Origin: JBJFCE01 sp964437825
GTDB taxonomy: Bacteria > Bacillota > Clostridia > Lachnospirales > Lachnospiraceae
NCBI GenBank assembly: GCA_964437825.1
Contig: CAYTIH010000033.1
Span: 1 to 28,213, forward strand
Direction of reading: 5' to 3'
DNA: 28,213 nucleotides
Below the pieces are notes generated by a model. The model saw nothing but the letters and a program-made list of their open reading frames with translations, had not been told where the DNA came from and ran no database searches. Both the position numbers and the translations under genes were made by a program. Shown piece after piece: positions 17,050 to 23,622 of the stretch (position 1 is the first letter of the stretch; every line of letters begins with the position of its first letter).

Positions 17050-17123
17050 CTCCATGTTTCAAAAAAATGGAATATCTTATCTTTGCCTCCTTGATATTTT
17101 TTCAATATTTCCGTAAATTATGC

Positions 17124-17152
17124 TTGCAAAGTTGAAAGCCTTCTGTTATCAT
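17124..17152 (+). promoter_or_regulatory. Candidate sigma-A promoter for rpmB
   Basis: TTGCAA (17124-17129) and TATCAT (17147-17152) are separated by 17 bp. The site is about 47 bp upstream of the rpmB ATG, pointing toward it, in the divergent rpmB/yloU gap. Both hexamers match 5 of 6 consensus positions. Confidence 0.6.
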
Positions 17153-17199
17153 ACATATGTTGTGATTTTATAGAATATAAGCGTTTAGGAGGTGTCAAA

Positions 17200-17385
17200 A
17201 TGGCTAAGTGTGATATTTGTGGAAAAGGCGTTCATTTTGGAAATGCAGTCAGCCATTCTCATAGAAGATCAAATCATATCTGGAATTCCAACGTGAAGAG
17301 CGTCAGGTGCAAAGTGAACGGAGTTGCAAAGAAAATGCATGTTTGCACAAGATGTCTGAAATCCGGATTTGTAGAAAGAGCGTAA
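17200..17385 (+). CDS. rpmB: 50S ribosomal protein L28
   Basis: This is a structural protein of the large ribosomal subunit. The 61-aa product is typical: AKCDICGKGVHFGNAVSHSH at the start, then RRSNHIWNSNV. Cys4, Cys7, Cys49 and Cys52 make it the zinc-binding (C+) form. AGGAGGTG lies 8 nt before the ATG. It is a single-gene unit with a promoter at 17124-17152 and a strong terminator at 17413-17455, divergent from yloU as in other Firmicutes. Confidence 0.97.
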   Translation: MAKCDICGKGVHFGNAVSHSHRRSNHIWNSNVKSVRCKVNGVAKKMHVCTRCLKSGFVERA

Positions 17386-17412
17386 TCGCTTTCTTTCTAA
17401 ACCTAAAAAAGT

Positions 17413-17455
17413 AAAAGAAAAAAGACCGTCTTTTTTAGATAGTCTTTTTTCTTTT
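17413..17455. terminator. Bidirectional terminator between rpmB and the J-domain gene
   Basis: There is a perfect 14-bp stem (17413-17426 with 17442-17455) with a 15-nt loop. The stem is itself A-rich on one side and T-rich on the other, so it can end rpmB transcripts on the plus strand and transcripts of the sporulation-linked cluster on the minus strand. Confidence 0.85.
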
Positions 17456-17511
17456 GCTTTTTATTTCATTTCACTTTTGATAAGCTTCTTTCAATTTATC
17501 TGCAAATACTG

Positions 17512-17934
17512 CTACGCTTCTTTAAAATTTTCAAGCTCATGCAATAAAATTTCATATTCCTGATTAATCATCTGCAGCGTTTCTTTATCTCCGCACAGAT
17601 TGTCCGGATGAAAAATCTTAATCAGGTCTTTGTATCTTTTTTTCAGGGCGAGCGGATTGGTAACTCCCTTAAAAAATAAGGACACAGCCCTTGACTGACT
17701 GCGTGTTGCTGAGGTGTAGGATCTGCTCATATGATCTTTTTCCGCCTCAAATTGCAGCTTTTCACGTTCAAACTTTCTTTTATCCGCATCCAGCTGCATA
17801 TAGGACATTTTCAGAACTTCCAGCTTCTGATCAAACAGCCTCTGCTCGTCCACCATGTGCCTGCGCTCGCGCTCAAGGCTCTCTCTTTCCATCCGCATCC
17901 ATTTTTCAAAATCACTTTTATCCTGAGTTTCCAT
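17512..17934 (-). CDS. J-domain protein with N-terminal coiled coil
   Basis: The 140-aa product has a long charged coiled coil (about residues 8-70, rich in Glu, Arg and Lys). A short linker follows, then a C-terminal J-like domain, ALKKRYKDLIKIFHPDN, with the HPD motif at 109-111. That motif stimulates DnaK ATPase, so the protein may recruit DnaK to a partner held by the coiled coil; the partner is unknown. The J domain at the C-terminus is the reverse of classical DnaJ. ATG at 17934 lies 8 nt after the stop of the 47-aa gene, without its own clear ribosome site, so coupling is likely; an in-frame GTG at 17955 is an alternative. A bidirectional terminator follows. Confidence 0.82.
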   Translation of the reverse strand: METQDKSDFEKWMRMERESLERERRHMVDEQRLFDQKLEVLKMSYMQLDADKRKFEREKLQFEAEKDHMSRSYTSATRSQSRAVSLFFKGVTNPLALKKRYKDLIKIFHPDNLCGDKETLQMINQEYEILLHELENFKEA

Positions 17935-17942
17935 CGATTTTA

Positions 17943-18086
17943 TCAGCACCCACACTTAAATAATTGAAATCCGGCGATCAGCAGCAATGCACTGAATATG
18001 ATTCCCCAGAAAATACCGGGCAGAAACATCATAAAAATCATTCCTACTGCAATCCAGATAAAAATAAAGCCGATCAATTTCTTCAT
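17943..18086 (-). CDS. 47-aa membrane peptide
   Basis: This small gene is easily missed. It starts with ATG at 18086 after AGGAG with 7-nt spacing and encodes MKKLIGFIFIWIAVGMIFMM followed by a second hydrophobic stretch, ending KCGC. Two membrane segments are likely (about residues 4-21 and 26-42), joined by a short FLPGIFWG turn. The C-terminal CGC could be a thiol or acylation site (speculative). The stop TGA lies 8 nt before the J-domain ATG. Similar short membrane proteins are familiar from Lachnospiraceae genomes, but I know no function. The ribosome site, hydrophobic pattern and tight fit between neighbours support a real gene. Confidence 0.75.
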   Translation of the reverse strand: MKKLIGFIFIWIAVGMIFMMFLPGIFWGIIFSALLLIAGFQLFKCGC

Positions 18087-18183
18087 CTTTCCACTCCTGT
18101 CACCATCGGTAATCCCGCACCTTAAGTGTGAAAGTCCTCCTGCTATAGGATATGATCAAAATGAAGATGTGTTCCTGAAACGC

Positions 18184-18585
18184 TTATTTTGATTCCTGAT
18201 TCTCCGGAAAAGCAATTGATGCAGCATCTTCGTCCGAGATCTCGTCCTCTTTTTTCTTGGTAAATTTATCTACCAGATCCGGAACCATATCCAGAATCTT
18301 CGTGATCGTATCCTGATTCTTGACATTCACAAGCTTGGTCGAGCCGTCCGGTCTGATGACAATAACAGCGCTGGGAGACATCTTGCCGGTCATTCCACCT
18401 CCGCCGCCATTCTTCTTATCGCCTGCACTTGCACACGCACCCACGCCAAAGGAAACGTCTACAAGCGGAAGGATAATCGTATCTCCGATTTTGGTTGCTT
18501 CTCCTACCACGGTTTTGGCGGACAAAAAGCTGTCCATCCCCTTAAATAACGATTCCACAACACTGCTAAAATTATTTTCAGTCAT
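18184..18585 (-). CDS. gerW: GerW-family sporulation protein (YtfJ)
   Basis: In Bacillus this protein is a spore component needed for normal germination. The 133-aa product shows the family pattern: an N-terminal helix with VESLFKGM, then KTVVGEATKIGDTIILPLVDVSFG. A glycine run follows (KKNGGGGGMTGKMSP), then PSAVIVIRPDG and a C-terminal helix with an acidic tail. The ribosome site (AGGAG) precedes the ATG at 18585. The gene directly before it encodes a DUF2953 protein, the same pair as ytfI-ytfJ in Bacillus, which supports the call. Confidence 0.92.
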   Translation of the reverse strand: MTENNFSSVVESLFKGMDSFLSAKTVVGEATKIGDTIILPLVDVSFGVGACASAGDKKNGGGGGMTGKMSPSAVIVIRPDGSTKLVNVKNQDTITKILDMVPDLVDKFTKKKEDEISDEDAASIAFPENQESK

Positions 18586-18601
18586 GAAATAATTCCTCCT
18601 T

Positions 18602-19603
18602 TTAAAGCATCCTTAATACTTTCTTCAAATTTTTATTAAAATATACCTTCCATGCAATCCGCAGCAGAGTAAATATCCTGACTCTGCCCTTCAAAAAAAG
18701 ATGCCCCTGCATCACGCAGCGGTTAAAATCCGGATGTAACGTAATATCATAGCTCCAGATCGGATAAAACATGCTGATCATCGCCATTACTTCACCGGTA
18801 GTCGCCGGATCGTCAAAACCGAAGGTAAAATCCATTCGAAACTTTCGGGGAGCAATATGCTTCAGCAGTTTTCCAAGCTCCTCTTTCACCAGCGCAATGG
18901 CTTTCTTTCCCTCATCACAGGTCAAGACATCATGATAATGACCGATTTTGTCACGGATATTTTTTATTTTATCACAAATTCCGTGAATTGTGTATCGTAT
19001 ATTATGAAGTACCCCGCGGATTGCCCGGAAAAATGAACGAATTCTGACAAAAGCGCCCTGGATTTTTGCAAAAACGCCCTGTTTTGCCGTCTCCTGTTCT
19101 TCCGATTCTTTCTGCTCTGAAGCCTCCGGCTGCACGGATTCTTTCTGCTCTGAAGCCTCCGGCTGCACGGATTCTTTTCCCGCCGATGAAAAACCGCCTT
19201 GCTTATTAATAGCAGCTTGAAGATGTTCTCCGCAATGCTCCTCCTGCGGGCTCTCTTGCTCTTGCTTTTGCTTTTTCTGTTTTGCTTTATCGGCTTTTAT
19301 TTTTTTTGAGTCCCGATCCCCGTTTTTCGTCTTCTCCTTTTTCGGACGTCCGGAAGCCTTTATGGGGATCCCGAAAATACGAAGCTGCCAAAACAGAGTA
19401 TCCTGATACCTGACTTTTGCATGTAGTATATGAAACAGCCATGAAACCGTAATCTTTGCCTCCGGCGTCTCCTCATAGCTGCCCCTGATCCGGTAACGGA
19501 CAGGTACAAACAAAACGAGCAGGATCAGCAATAGGACGAACCCAAGCACGGATAACAGGAGTATTCCTATCCATTTCAAAATCATCAAGAGTATATGTAG
19601 CAT
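18602..19603 (-). CDS. DUF2953 membrane protein (YtfI-like)
   Basis: The 333-aa product begins with a strongly hydrophobic N-terminal anchor (about residues 3-33). A beta-rich segment follows (VRYRIRGSYEETPEAKITVSW). Then comes a long hydrophilic linker (about 85-175) with a KKEKTKNGDRDSKK stretch and two perfect 11-residue repeats. The C-terminal part holds the DUF2953 features RKFRMDFTFGFDDPATTGEV. Function is unknown, but pairing with GerW is conserved in spore formers, suggesting a role in spore or forespore envelope. The ATG follows the 19611 gene closely; that gene's TGA overlaps the GAGGT ribosome site, so the two are coupled. Confidence 0.85.
   Translation of the reverse strand: MLHILLMILKWIGILLLSVLGFVLLLILLVLFVPVRYRIRGSYEETPEAKITVSWLFHILHAKVRYQDTLFWQLRIFGIPIKASGRPKKEKTKNGDRDSKKIKADKAKQKKQKQEQESPQEEHCGEHLQAAINKQGGFSSAGKESVQPEASEQKESVQPEASEQKESEEQETAKQGVFAKIQGAFVRIRSFFRAIRGVLHNIRYTIHGICDKIKNIRDKIGHYHDVLTCDEGKKAIALVKEELGKLLKHIAPRKFRMDFTFGFDDPATTGEVMAMISMFYPIWSYDITLHPDFNRCVMQGHLFLKGRVRIFTLLRIAWKVYFNKNLKKVLRML
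19104..19169 (-). repeat. Tandem 33-bp repeat in the DUF2953 gene linker
   Basis: There are two identical 33-bp units (19104-19136, 19137-19169), followed by a partial third that matches for 8 bp. They encode two copies of an 11-residue unit (ESVQPEASEQK) in the disordered linker. The exact identity at DNA level suggests a recent duplication by slippage. Confidence 0.9.
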
Positions 19604-19610
19604 AATTACC

Positions 19611-19928
19611 TCATTGCCGGATATTTTTCAAAAAATAGGCTTTTACATCAGTATTACCGCTTTTTGCATAAATATCCCGTATCATATCGGTTACCATGGA
19701 AACAGCTTCTTTATGGCTTCCGGCAATCCCGATCACACAAAGCGGTCTGTTTCGCAGTGCCTTCTGTTTAAACCAGACACATGGATAGATATCAAACAAA
19801 TCATTTCCCGGATTCAGGGTAATGACATGGATATGCAGCATTCCCGCACCTTGCTTCAATTTTCTGCATATTTTTTTCTCTTTTCCGCGGACGGATTCAC
19901 CCACATTTAGATCTTTATAAAAATACAT
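19611..19928 (-). CDS. Conserved-looking 105-aa protein of unknown function
   Basis: I do not recognise a named family. The product is compact. A basic N-terminal third (GKEKKICRKLKQGAG) leads into alternating strands and helices: LHIHVITLNPGNDLFDIYP, then RPLCVIGIAGSHKEAVSMV and MIRDIYAKSGNTDVKAYFLK. No signal peptide or membrane segment is seen. GGGAGTG sits 7 nt before the ATG at 19928. It is the first gene of the DUF2953-gerW unit, and its stop overlaps the ribosome site of the next gene, so it is likely co-translated with a sporulation-linked membrane protein. Structured repeat copy B lies upstream in its leader region. Confidence 0.72.
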   Translation of the reverse strand: MYFYKDLNVGESVRGKEKKICRKLKQGAGMLHIHVITLNPGNDLFDIYPCVWFKQKALRNRPLCVIGIAGSHKEAVSMVTDMIRDIYAKSGNTDVKAYFLKNIRQ

Positions 19929-20005
19929 TCTGTCACTCCCATGGATATCAATCAGGTATTATTCATGATCCAATTCATCGCTCACCGAATGTGCAAGCAC
20001 ATCAT

Positions 20006-20114
20006 ACTCGCAAGCCCACACCTTTGGTGCTTTATCATCTGCTTCGCAGACTGCTTGCCCGTTAATGGCGCAAGAAAGACAAATGCCGCTTCGCATCGCT
20101 TGTTTTCCTTTTGC
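20006..20114 (-). repeat. Structured intergenic repeat, copy B
   Basis: This diverged second copy of the 12625-12726 element sits in the 367-bp gap between the 105-aa gene and the HD-GYP gene. It keeps the central hairpin TCTGC-TTC-GCAGA (20038-20050) and the outer CAAGC/GCTTG ends. It has a 3-bp insertion near 20090 and other small indels. As in copy A, the next gene in the same orientation starts on the minus strand (19928, about 78 bp away). Apart from this and the promoter at 20213-20241, I see nothing else in the gap. Confidence 0.8.
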
Positions 20115-20212
20115 ACTCATTGTATCACAAATCATTTCCTTTTAACAGTCGGCTTTTTAGATCCTTTTTTACAAAAAAATATAAATTTCTTCGCTTTTTT
20201 ATGCAGTAATGA

Positions 20213-20241
20213 TTGACATTTTTCTCATAAATTTCTATAGT
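20213..20241 (+). promoter_or_regulatory. Sigma-A promoter for the HD-GYP gene
   Basis: A perfect TTGACA (20213-20218) and TATAGT (20236-20241, 5 of 6) are separated by 17 bp. The region after them is AT-rich. The site points to the gene starting at 20296, leaving a leader of about 48 nt. Confidence 0.8.
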
Positions 20242-20295
20242 TATATTAAAGTATAGTGTATAAGTCTATAGTACTATATTTTGGGAGAAACATAT

Positions 20296-21354
20296 ATGAT
20301 TAGTATCGCAAGAATGGCATTACAGCCCGGAATGGAACTGGCAGAGGATGTAACATCATCCAAAAAAGGCGTGATTATACCTGCTCACACGGTTCTCGAC
20401 ACATCTTCTATCGAAAAACTGACAAGACACGGCGTTATGTGTGTCACCATCATGGAAGCAGAGGATTACGCAACGACATACTATGAAAAGATCGCTGCCA
20501 GTAAGGCTTTTCGGAAATTTAAGACGGTATATCAGAATAATCTGAAAGCATACAAATACATGATCAGCAGATTCCTTGAGGTAGATGCACCTCTAAATCT
20601 GGATTATCTTTTAAAAATCTATGAAGAAACACGCGAATCGGTAGAGAACGGGGATGTACTGCTGGATATGCTCTATAGCCTTGTCCCTACCGAGGACAAC
20701 CTTACTTATGCTCATTGCTTTAACTCCGCTTTGATCGCCGGCACCTTCTCATCCTGGCTCTCACATCCAAAGGAGCTCCAACAGACATTAATTCTGTGCG
20801 GCTATCTGTATGATATCGGAAAGCTTAAACTGCCGGACAAGCTAATCTGGAAGCCCGGCAAATTAACCACCTTTGAATACAACTGGATGAAAACACATAC
20901 CAGTCTCGGCTATGAGCTTTTGAAATCCCAGCAGCTTGACAGTCGGATTATGGACGCTGTTAATTCCCATCATGAGCGCTGCGACGGATCCGGCTATCCG
21001 ACGAAATGCAGGGGAGACGCCATTCCATATACTGCAAAATTTATCGGCATTGTTGATTCCTATGAAGCAATGACTTCTGCCAGAACCTACCGGGCACCGT
21101 TATGTCCCTTCCAGCTGGTCGCTAATTTCGAATGCGGCGGCTTATATCAATATGACATGGATGCTCTTACAAAGATTTTGGAGCATTTTGCCTGCAGCCA
21201 GCTTGGACGCACCGTCCGGCTGAACAATGAAGCACAGGCTGTTGTCAGAATTATCAATCCCGGAGATCTGTCCCGTCCTATTTTGGAGGAAGCCGACGGC
21301 TCCCTTCTCGATCTTCGTACAAGGAAGGATTTGAATATCGTTGCCGTCTTATAG
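20296..21354 (+). CDS. HD-GYP domain protein, degenerate HD motif
   Basis: HD-GYP proteins usually hydrolyse cyclic di-GMP with a two- or three-metal site. The 352-aa product has an N-terminal regulatory segment (about 1-130, starting ISIARMALQPGMELAEDV) and a C-terminal HD-GYP domain. Visible metal-site residues are His140, His201, HHE at 225-227 and Asp254; GSGYP is at 231-235. The HD pair itself, expected in LHDIGKL, reads LYDIGKL, so its histidine is Tyr172. Activity may be reduced or altered. The start is ATG at 20296 with GGGAGAAA before it; an in-frame TTG at 20281 overlaps that ribosome site. It is a single gene with its own promoter and a shared terminator at 21423-21468. Confidence 0.88.
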   Translation: MISIARMALQPGMELAEDVTSSKKGVIIPAHTVLDTSSIEKLTRHGVMCVTIMEAEDYATTYYEKIAASKAFRKFKTVYQNNLKAYKYMISRFLEVDAPLNLDYLLKIYEETRESVENGDVLLDMLYSLVPTEDNLTYAHCFNSALIAGTFSSWLSHPKELQQTLILCGYLYDIGKLKLPDKLIWKPGKLTTFEYNWMKTHTSLGYELLKSQQLDSRIMDAVNSHHERCDGSGYPTKCRGDAIPYTAKFIGIVDSYEAMTSARTYRAPLCPFQLVANFECGGLYQYDMDALTKILEHFACSQLGRTVRLNNEAQAVVRIINPGDLSRPILEEADGSLLDLRTRKDLNIVAVL

Positions 21355-21422
21355 CATCGTAATTGCTTCGCCATGATGACTGTAACGTCATCGGCATATT
21401 GAAGGCTCATGTTTTCGGAGAC

Positions 21423-21468
21423 AAAATAAGGACAGCGTATCTTGAATCAGATACGCTGTCCTTATTTT
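21423..21468. terminator. Bidirectional terminator, HD-GYP gene versus Nudix gene
   Basis: A stem of up to 19 bp (21423-21441 with 21450-21468) has a GC-rich core and flanking A/T runs that supply the T-tract in both directions. It separates two convergent genes and reaches the Nudix stop codon. Confidence 0.9.
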
Positions 21469-21911
21469 TAGTTCCGTTTCCATTGATTCTGCTTCTTTAA
21501 CTCCAAATATTCATGATAGGCCTTTTCAAGAATTTGCTTTTCATTGGTAAATTTCAATAAGTGATAAGCTTCATGAAACTTGTAAAAACCGGAATCGACG
21601 AAAAATTCTTCGCGCTGTGGTTTACTGTAATAACTATCCGTTGTCATCAGATACCAATGGACATGCTTTGAAATGATACCCTCTGAAACCGTAAAGGTAT
21701 ATTCACTCTGTCCGACATACTTTACAATAGATGCTCTTGCACCGGTCTCCTCCAGTACCTCCCGCAAGGCGGTATCCTCATAATTCTCGCCCTCTTCTAC
21801 AGTTCCCTTCGGCAAAACCCACCCTTCATATTTATTTCGGTAATTCTTATACAAAAGAAGGATTTTTCCCCTGAAAATAACCACACCGCCGCAACTGGTC
21901 GCTTCTATCAT
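21468..21911 (-). CDS. Nudix hydrolase
   Basis: Nudix enzymes cleave nucleoside diphosphates linked to another group; the substrate here is not predictable. The 147-aa product has a complete Nudix box: Gly36, Glu42, Arg50-Glu51, Glu54-Glu55 and Gly57 in exact GX5EX7REUXEEXGU spacing. The N-terminal strand (ATSCGGVVIFRGKILLLY) and WVLPKGTVEEGE are like AP4A or dinucleotide-polyphosphate hydrolases (MutT type), a resemblance only. GGAGGAA lies 5 nt before the ATG. It is a single gene with a promoter at 21950-21978. Confidence 0.92.
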   Translation of the reverse strand: MIEATSCGGVVIFRGKILLLYKNYRNKYEGWVLPKGTVEEGENYEDTALREVLEETGARASIVKYVGQSEYTFTVSEGIISKHVHWYLMTTDSYYSKPQREEFFVDSGFYKFHEAYHLLKFTNEKQILEKAYHEYLELKKQNQWKRN

Positions 21912-21949
21912 TGCAGTTCCTCCGTTCGACTGTGTGAAACACTGATTTT

Positions 21950-21978
21950 AGTATACATGAAGACGGACAGGGATGCAA
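21950..21978 (-). promoter_or_regulatory. Candidate sigma-A promoter for the Nudix gene
   Basis: On the minus strand, TTGCAT (21978-21973) and TATACT (21955-21950) are separated by 17 bp, 39 bp before the start codon. The -10 matches 5 of 6 positions and the -35 matches 4 of 6. Confidence 0.6.
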
Positions 21979-22061
21979 TGCTTTGTTGTATATCCAAATC
22001 AATTCGTGAACGCAGCTATTCATGCCTCAGTTCAGGCTTCCAGCCCTTCTGATTGATACGC

Positions 22062-23612
22062 TTACGGATTCTCCTGCTGTTCTTTTCCGTTAAAATAAGC
22101 AAGAAATACTCTCTTTGCCATGGGCACAGCATAATCGCCGCCGGAGCCGGCGCCCTCTATAATTACGGTAACAACGATTTCCGGATTTTCCGCCGGTGCA
22201 AATCCGGTAAACCATGCATGGGATTCCATGTTTCCGTTTCCGTCCTCACCGCTCTCATACTCTGCGGATCCGGTCTTTCCGGCTACCGTATAGCTTTCTC
22301 CGTTAAATTTTCTGGCCGTTCCATAATCGCATACCTCCGTCATCATCTGCGTCAGGATTTCGGCTTCCTGCTGCGTCATGAGCTGCCCGTACTCAGTCGG
22401 CGCATATTTCTTAACGATATCGCCGTCGCAGCTTTCAACAGACGAAATGAGATACGGTTCCATCAGCGTCCCTCCGTTGGCAATCGCACAGGTAATCAGG
22501 CTTAAGTGCATGGGAGTGATTAACGTTTCTCCCTGCCCGATGGCAGTCTGCATCATATCGTATTCGGAAACCGACTCATTCATCGTAATCGTGCTTCTGC
22601 TGCATGTAAATACGCCCGGAAGCCTGGTATTAAAGAGCATGTTCTCCAGTGTCTGCGAAAATGCATTTCGGTTTAATGACATTCCGATGTTGGCAAATGA
22701 GGAATTACAGGAATATGCAAAAGAACCGGCAAAACTTACGGTTCCATGCGCACCATGATGGTAGCAATGGATCGTAGTTCCGTCCTCTGCCGTATACCTC
22801 CCATTACAATGAAAGCTGTAATCCTGATACGTCTCCGGATTTTCACGGATATATTCCAGCGCCGTTAAAATCTTAAAAGTAGAACCGGGCGGATACAGTC
22901 CCTGCGTAGCACGGTTGACCAGCACGGAGCTGTCTTCATCCTCCACCAGGCTGTCCCAAATAGTATCGATCTCATTCGGATCAAAATCAGGTGTGGAAAC
23001 CATGGCAAGTATCTTTCCGGTTGACGGCTCCATGACGATAATGGTTCCCTGGTAGGCGCTCAGTGACTGGTATGCCGCCTTTTGCAGTTCCAAATCAAGC
23101 GTCGTGATAACACTGTCCCCCATATTCTTCTTGTTATTCAAATCATTCTGTATCTGATCCGCCAGATTCTCATGCGAAGTCATCAGTTCAAAATCGGCAA
23201 TCGATTCGATTCCCATCCTGCCTCTAGCGGTATATCCAACCGTATGGGCAAACAGGTTACGATACGGATAAATCCGGATTTCATTTCCGTCCTCATCACA
23301 GCCTGTATAAGCCAGAATATCTCCCTCCTCCGTCTTGATCGGTCCCCGGACATTTTTTGCAGCCAGAACGGACTGTCTCGTAGTGTTATAAGGATTATTA
23401 ATGACCGTATTCTTCTGCACGGTCATAAAATATCCGAGATAACCAGCCAGAAGGAGAAATACGCCCGAAAAAAGCCATATCAAAAAACGGATTTGTTTAT
23501 CTCCGGTATGCGCTGCCTTCGCGCTTTGATTTTCACCGGTCTTCTTCGGGAGCTCTTTCCCTAGATTTTGTTCCTTTTGACTTATCTTCTTATCTTTTTT
23601 TCTGCTCATCAT
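22062..23612 (-). CDS. Penicillin-binding protein (class B transpeptidase, PbpA-like)
   Basis: This enzyme crosslinks peptidoglycan outside the membrane. The 516-aa product has a basic cytoplasmic tail (1-40) and one membrane anchor (about 42-65). A short pedestal domain follows, with HTVGYTARGRMGIES. The transpeptidase domain carries the catalytic Ser244 in STFK (244-247), SCN (301-303) and KTG (446-448). The small pedestal and TGKILAMVSTPDFDPN resemble actinobacterial PbpA, the partner of RodA/FtsW. ATG at 23612 lies 10 nt after the stop of the FtsW/RodA gene with AGGG upstream; the open frame to 23774 merely reads over that gene. Synthase and polymerase are therefore encoded as a pair. I see no clear terminator after it. 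Confidence 0.92.
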   Translation of the reverse strand: MMSRKKDKKISQKEQNLGKELPKKTGENQSAKAAHTGDKQIRFLIWLFSGVFLLLAGYLGYFMTVQKNTVINNPYNTTRQSVLAAKNVRGPIKTEEGDILAYTGCDEDGNEIRIYPYRNLFAHTVGYTARGRMGIESIADFELMTSHENLADQIQNDLNNKKNMGDSVITTLDLELQKAAYQSLSAYQGTIIVMEPSTGKILAMVSTPDFDPNEIDTIWDSLVEDEDSSVLVNRATQGLYPPGSTFKILTALEYIRENPETYQDYSFHCNGRYTAEDGTTIHCYHHGAHGTVSFAGSFAYSCNSSFANIGMSLNRNAFSQTLENMLFNTRLPGVFTCSRSTITMNESVSEYDMMQTAIGQGETLITPMHLSLITCAIANGGTLMEPYLISSVESCDGDIVKKYAPTEYGQLMTQQEAEILTQMMTEVCDYGTARKFNGESYTVAGKTGSAEYESGEDGNGNMESHAWFTGFAPAENPEIVVTVIIEGAGSGGDYAVPMAKRVFLAYFNGKEQQENP

Positions 23613-23622
23613 AACACTGCCC

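Noticed and set aside
19941..20216. 91-aa plus-strand frame across repeat copy B
   Set aside because: It reads through the intergenic repeat and the region before the HD-GYP promoter, with no ribosome site; the repeat explains the open frame.
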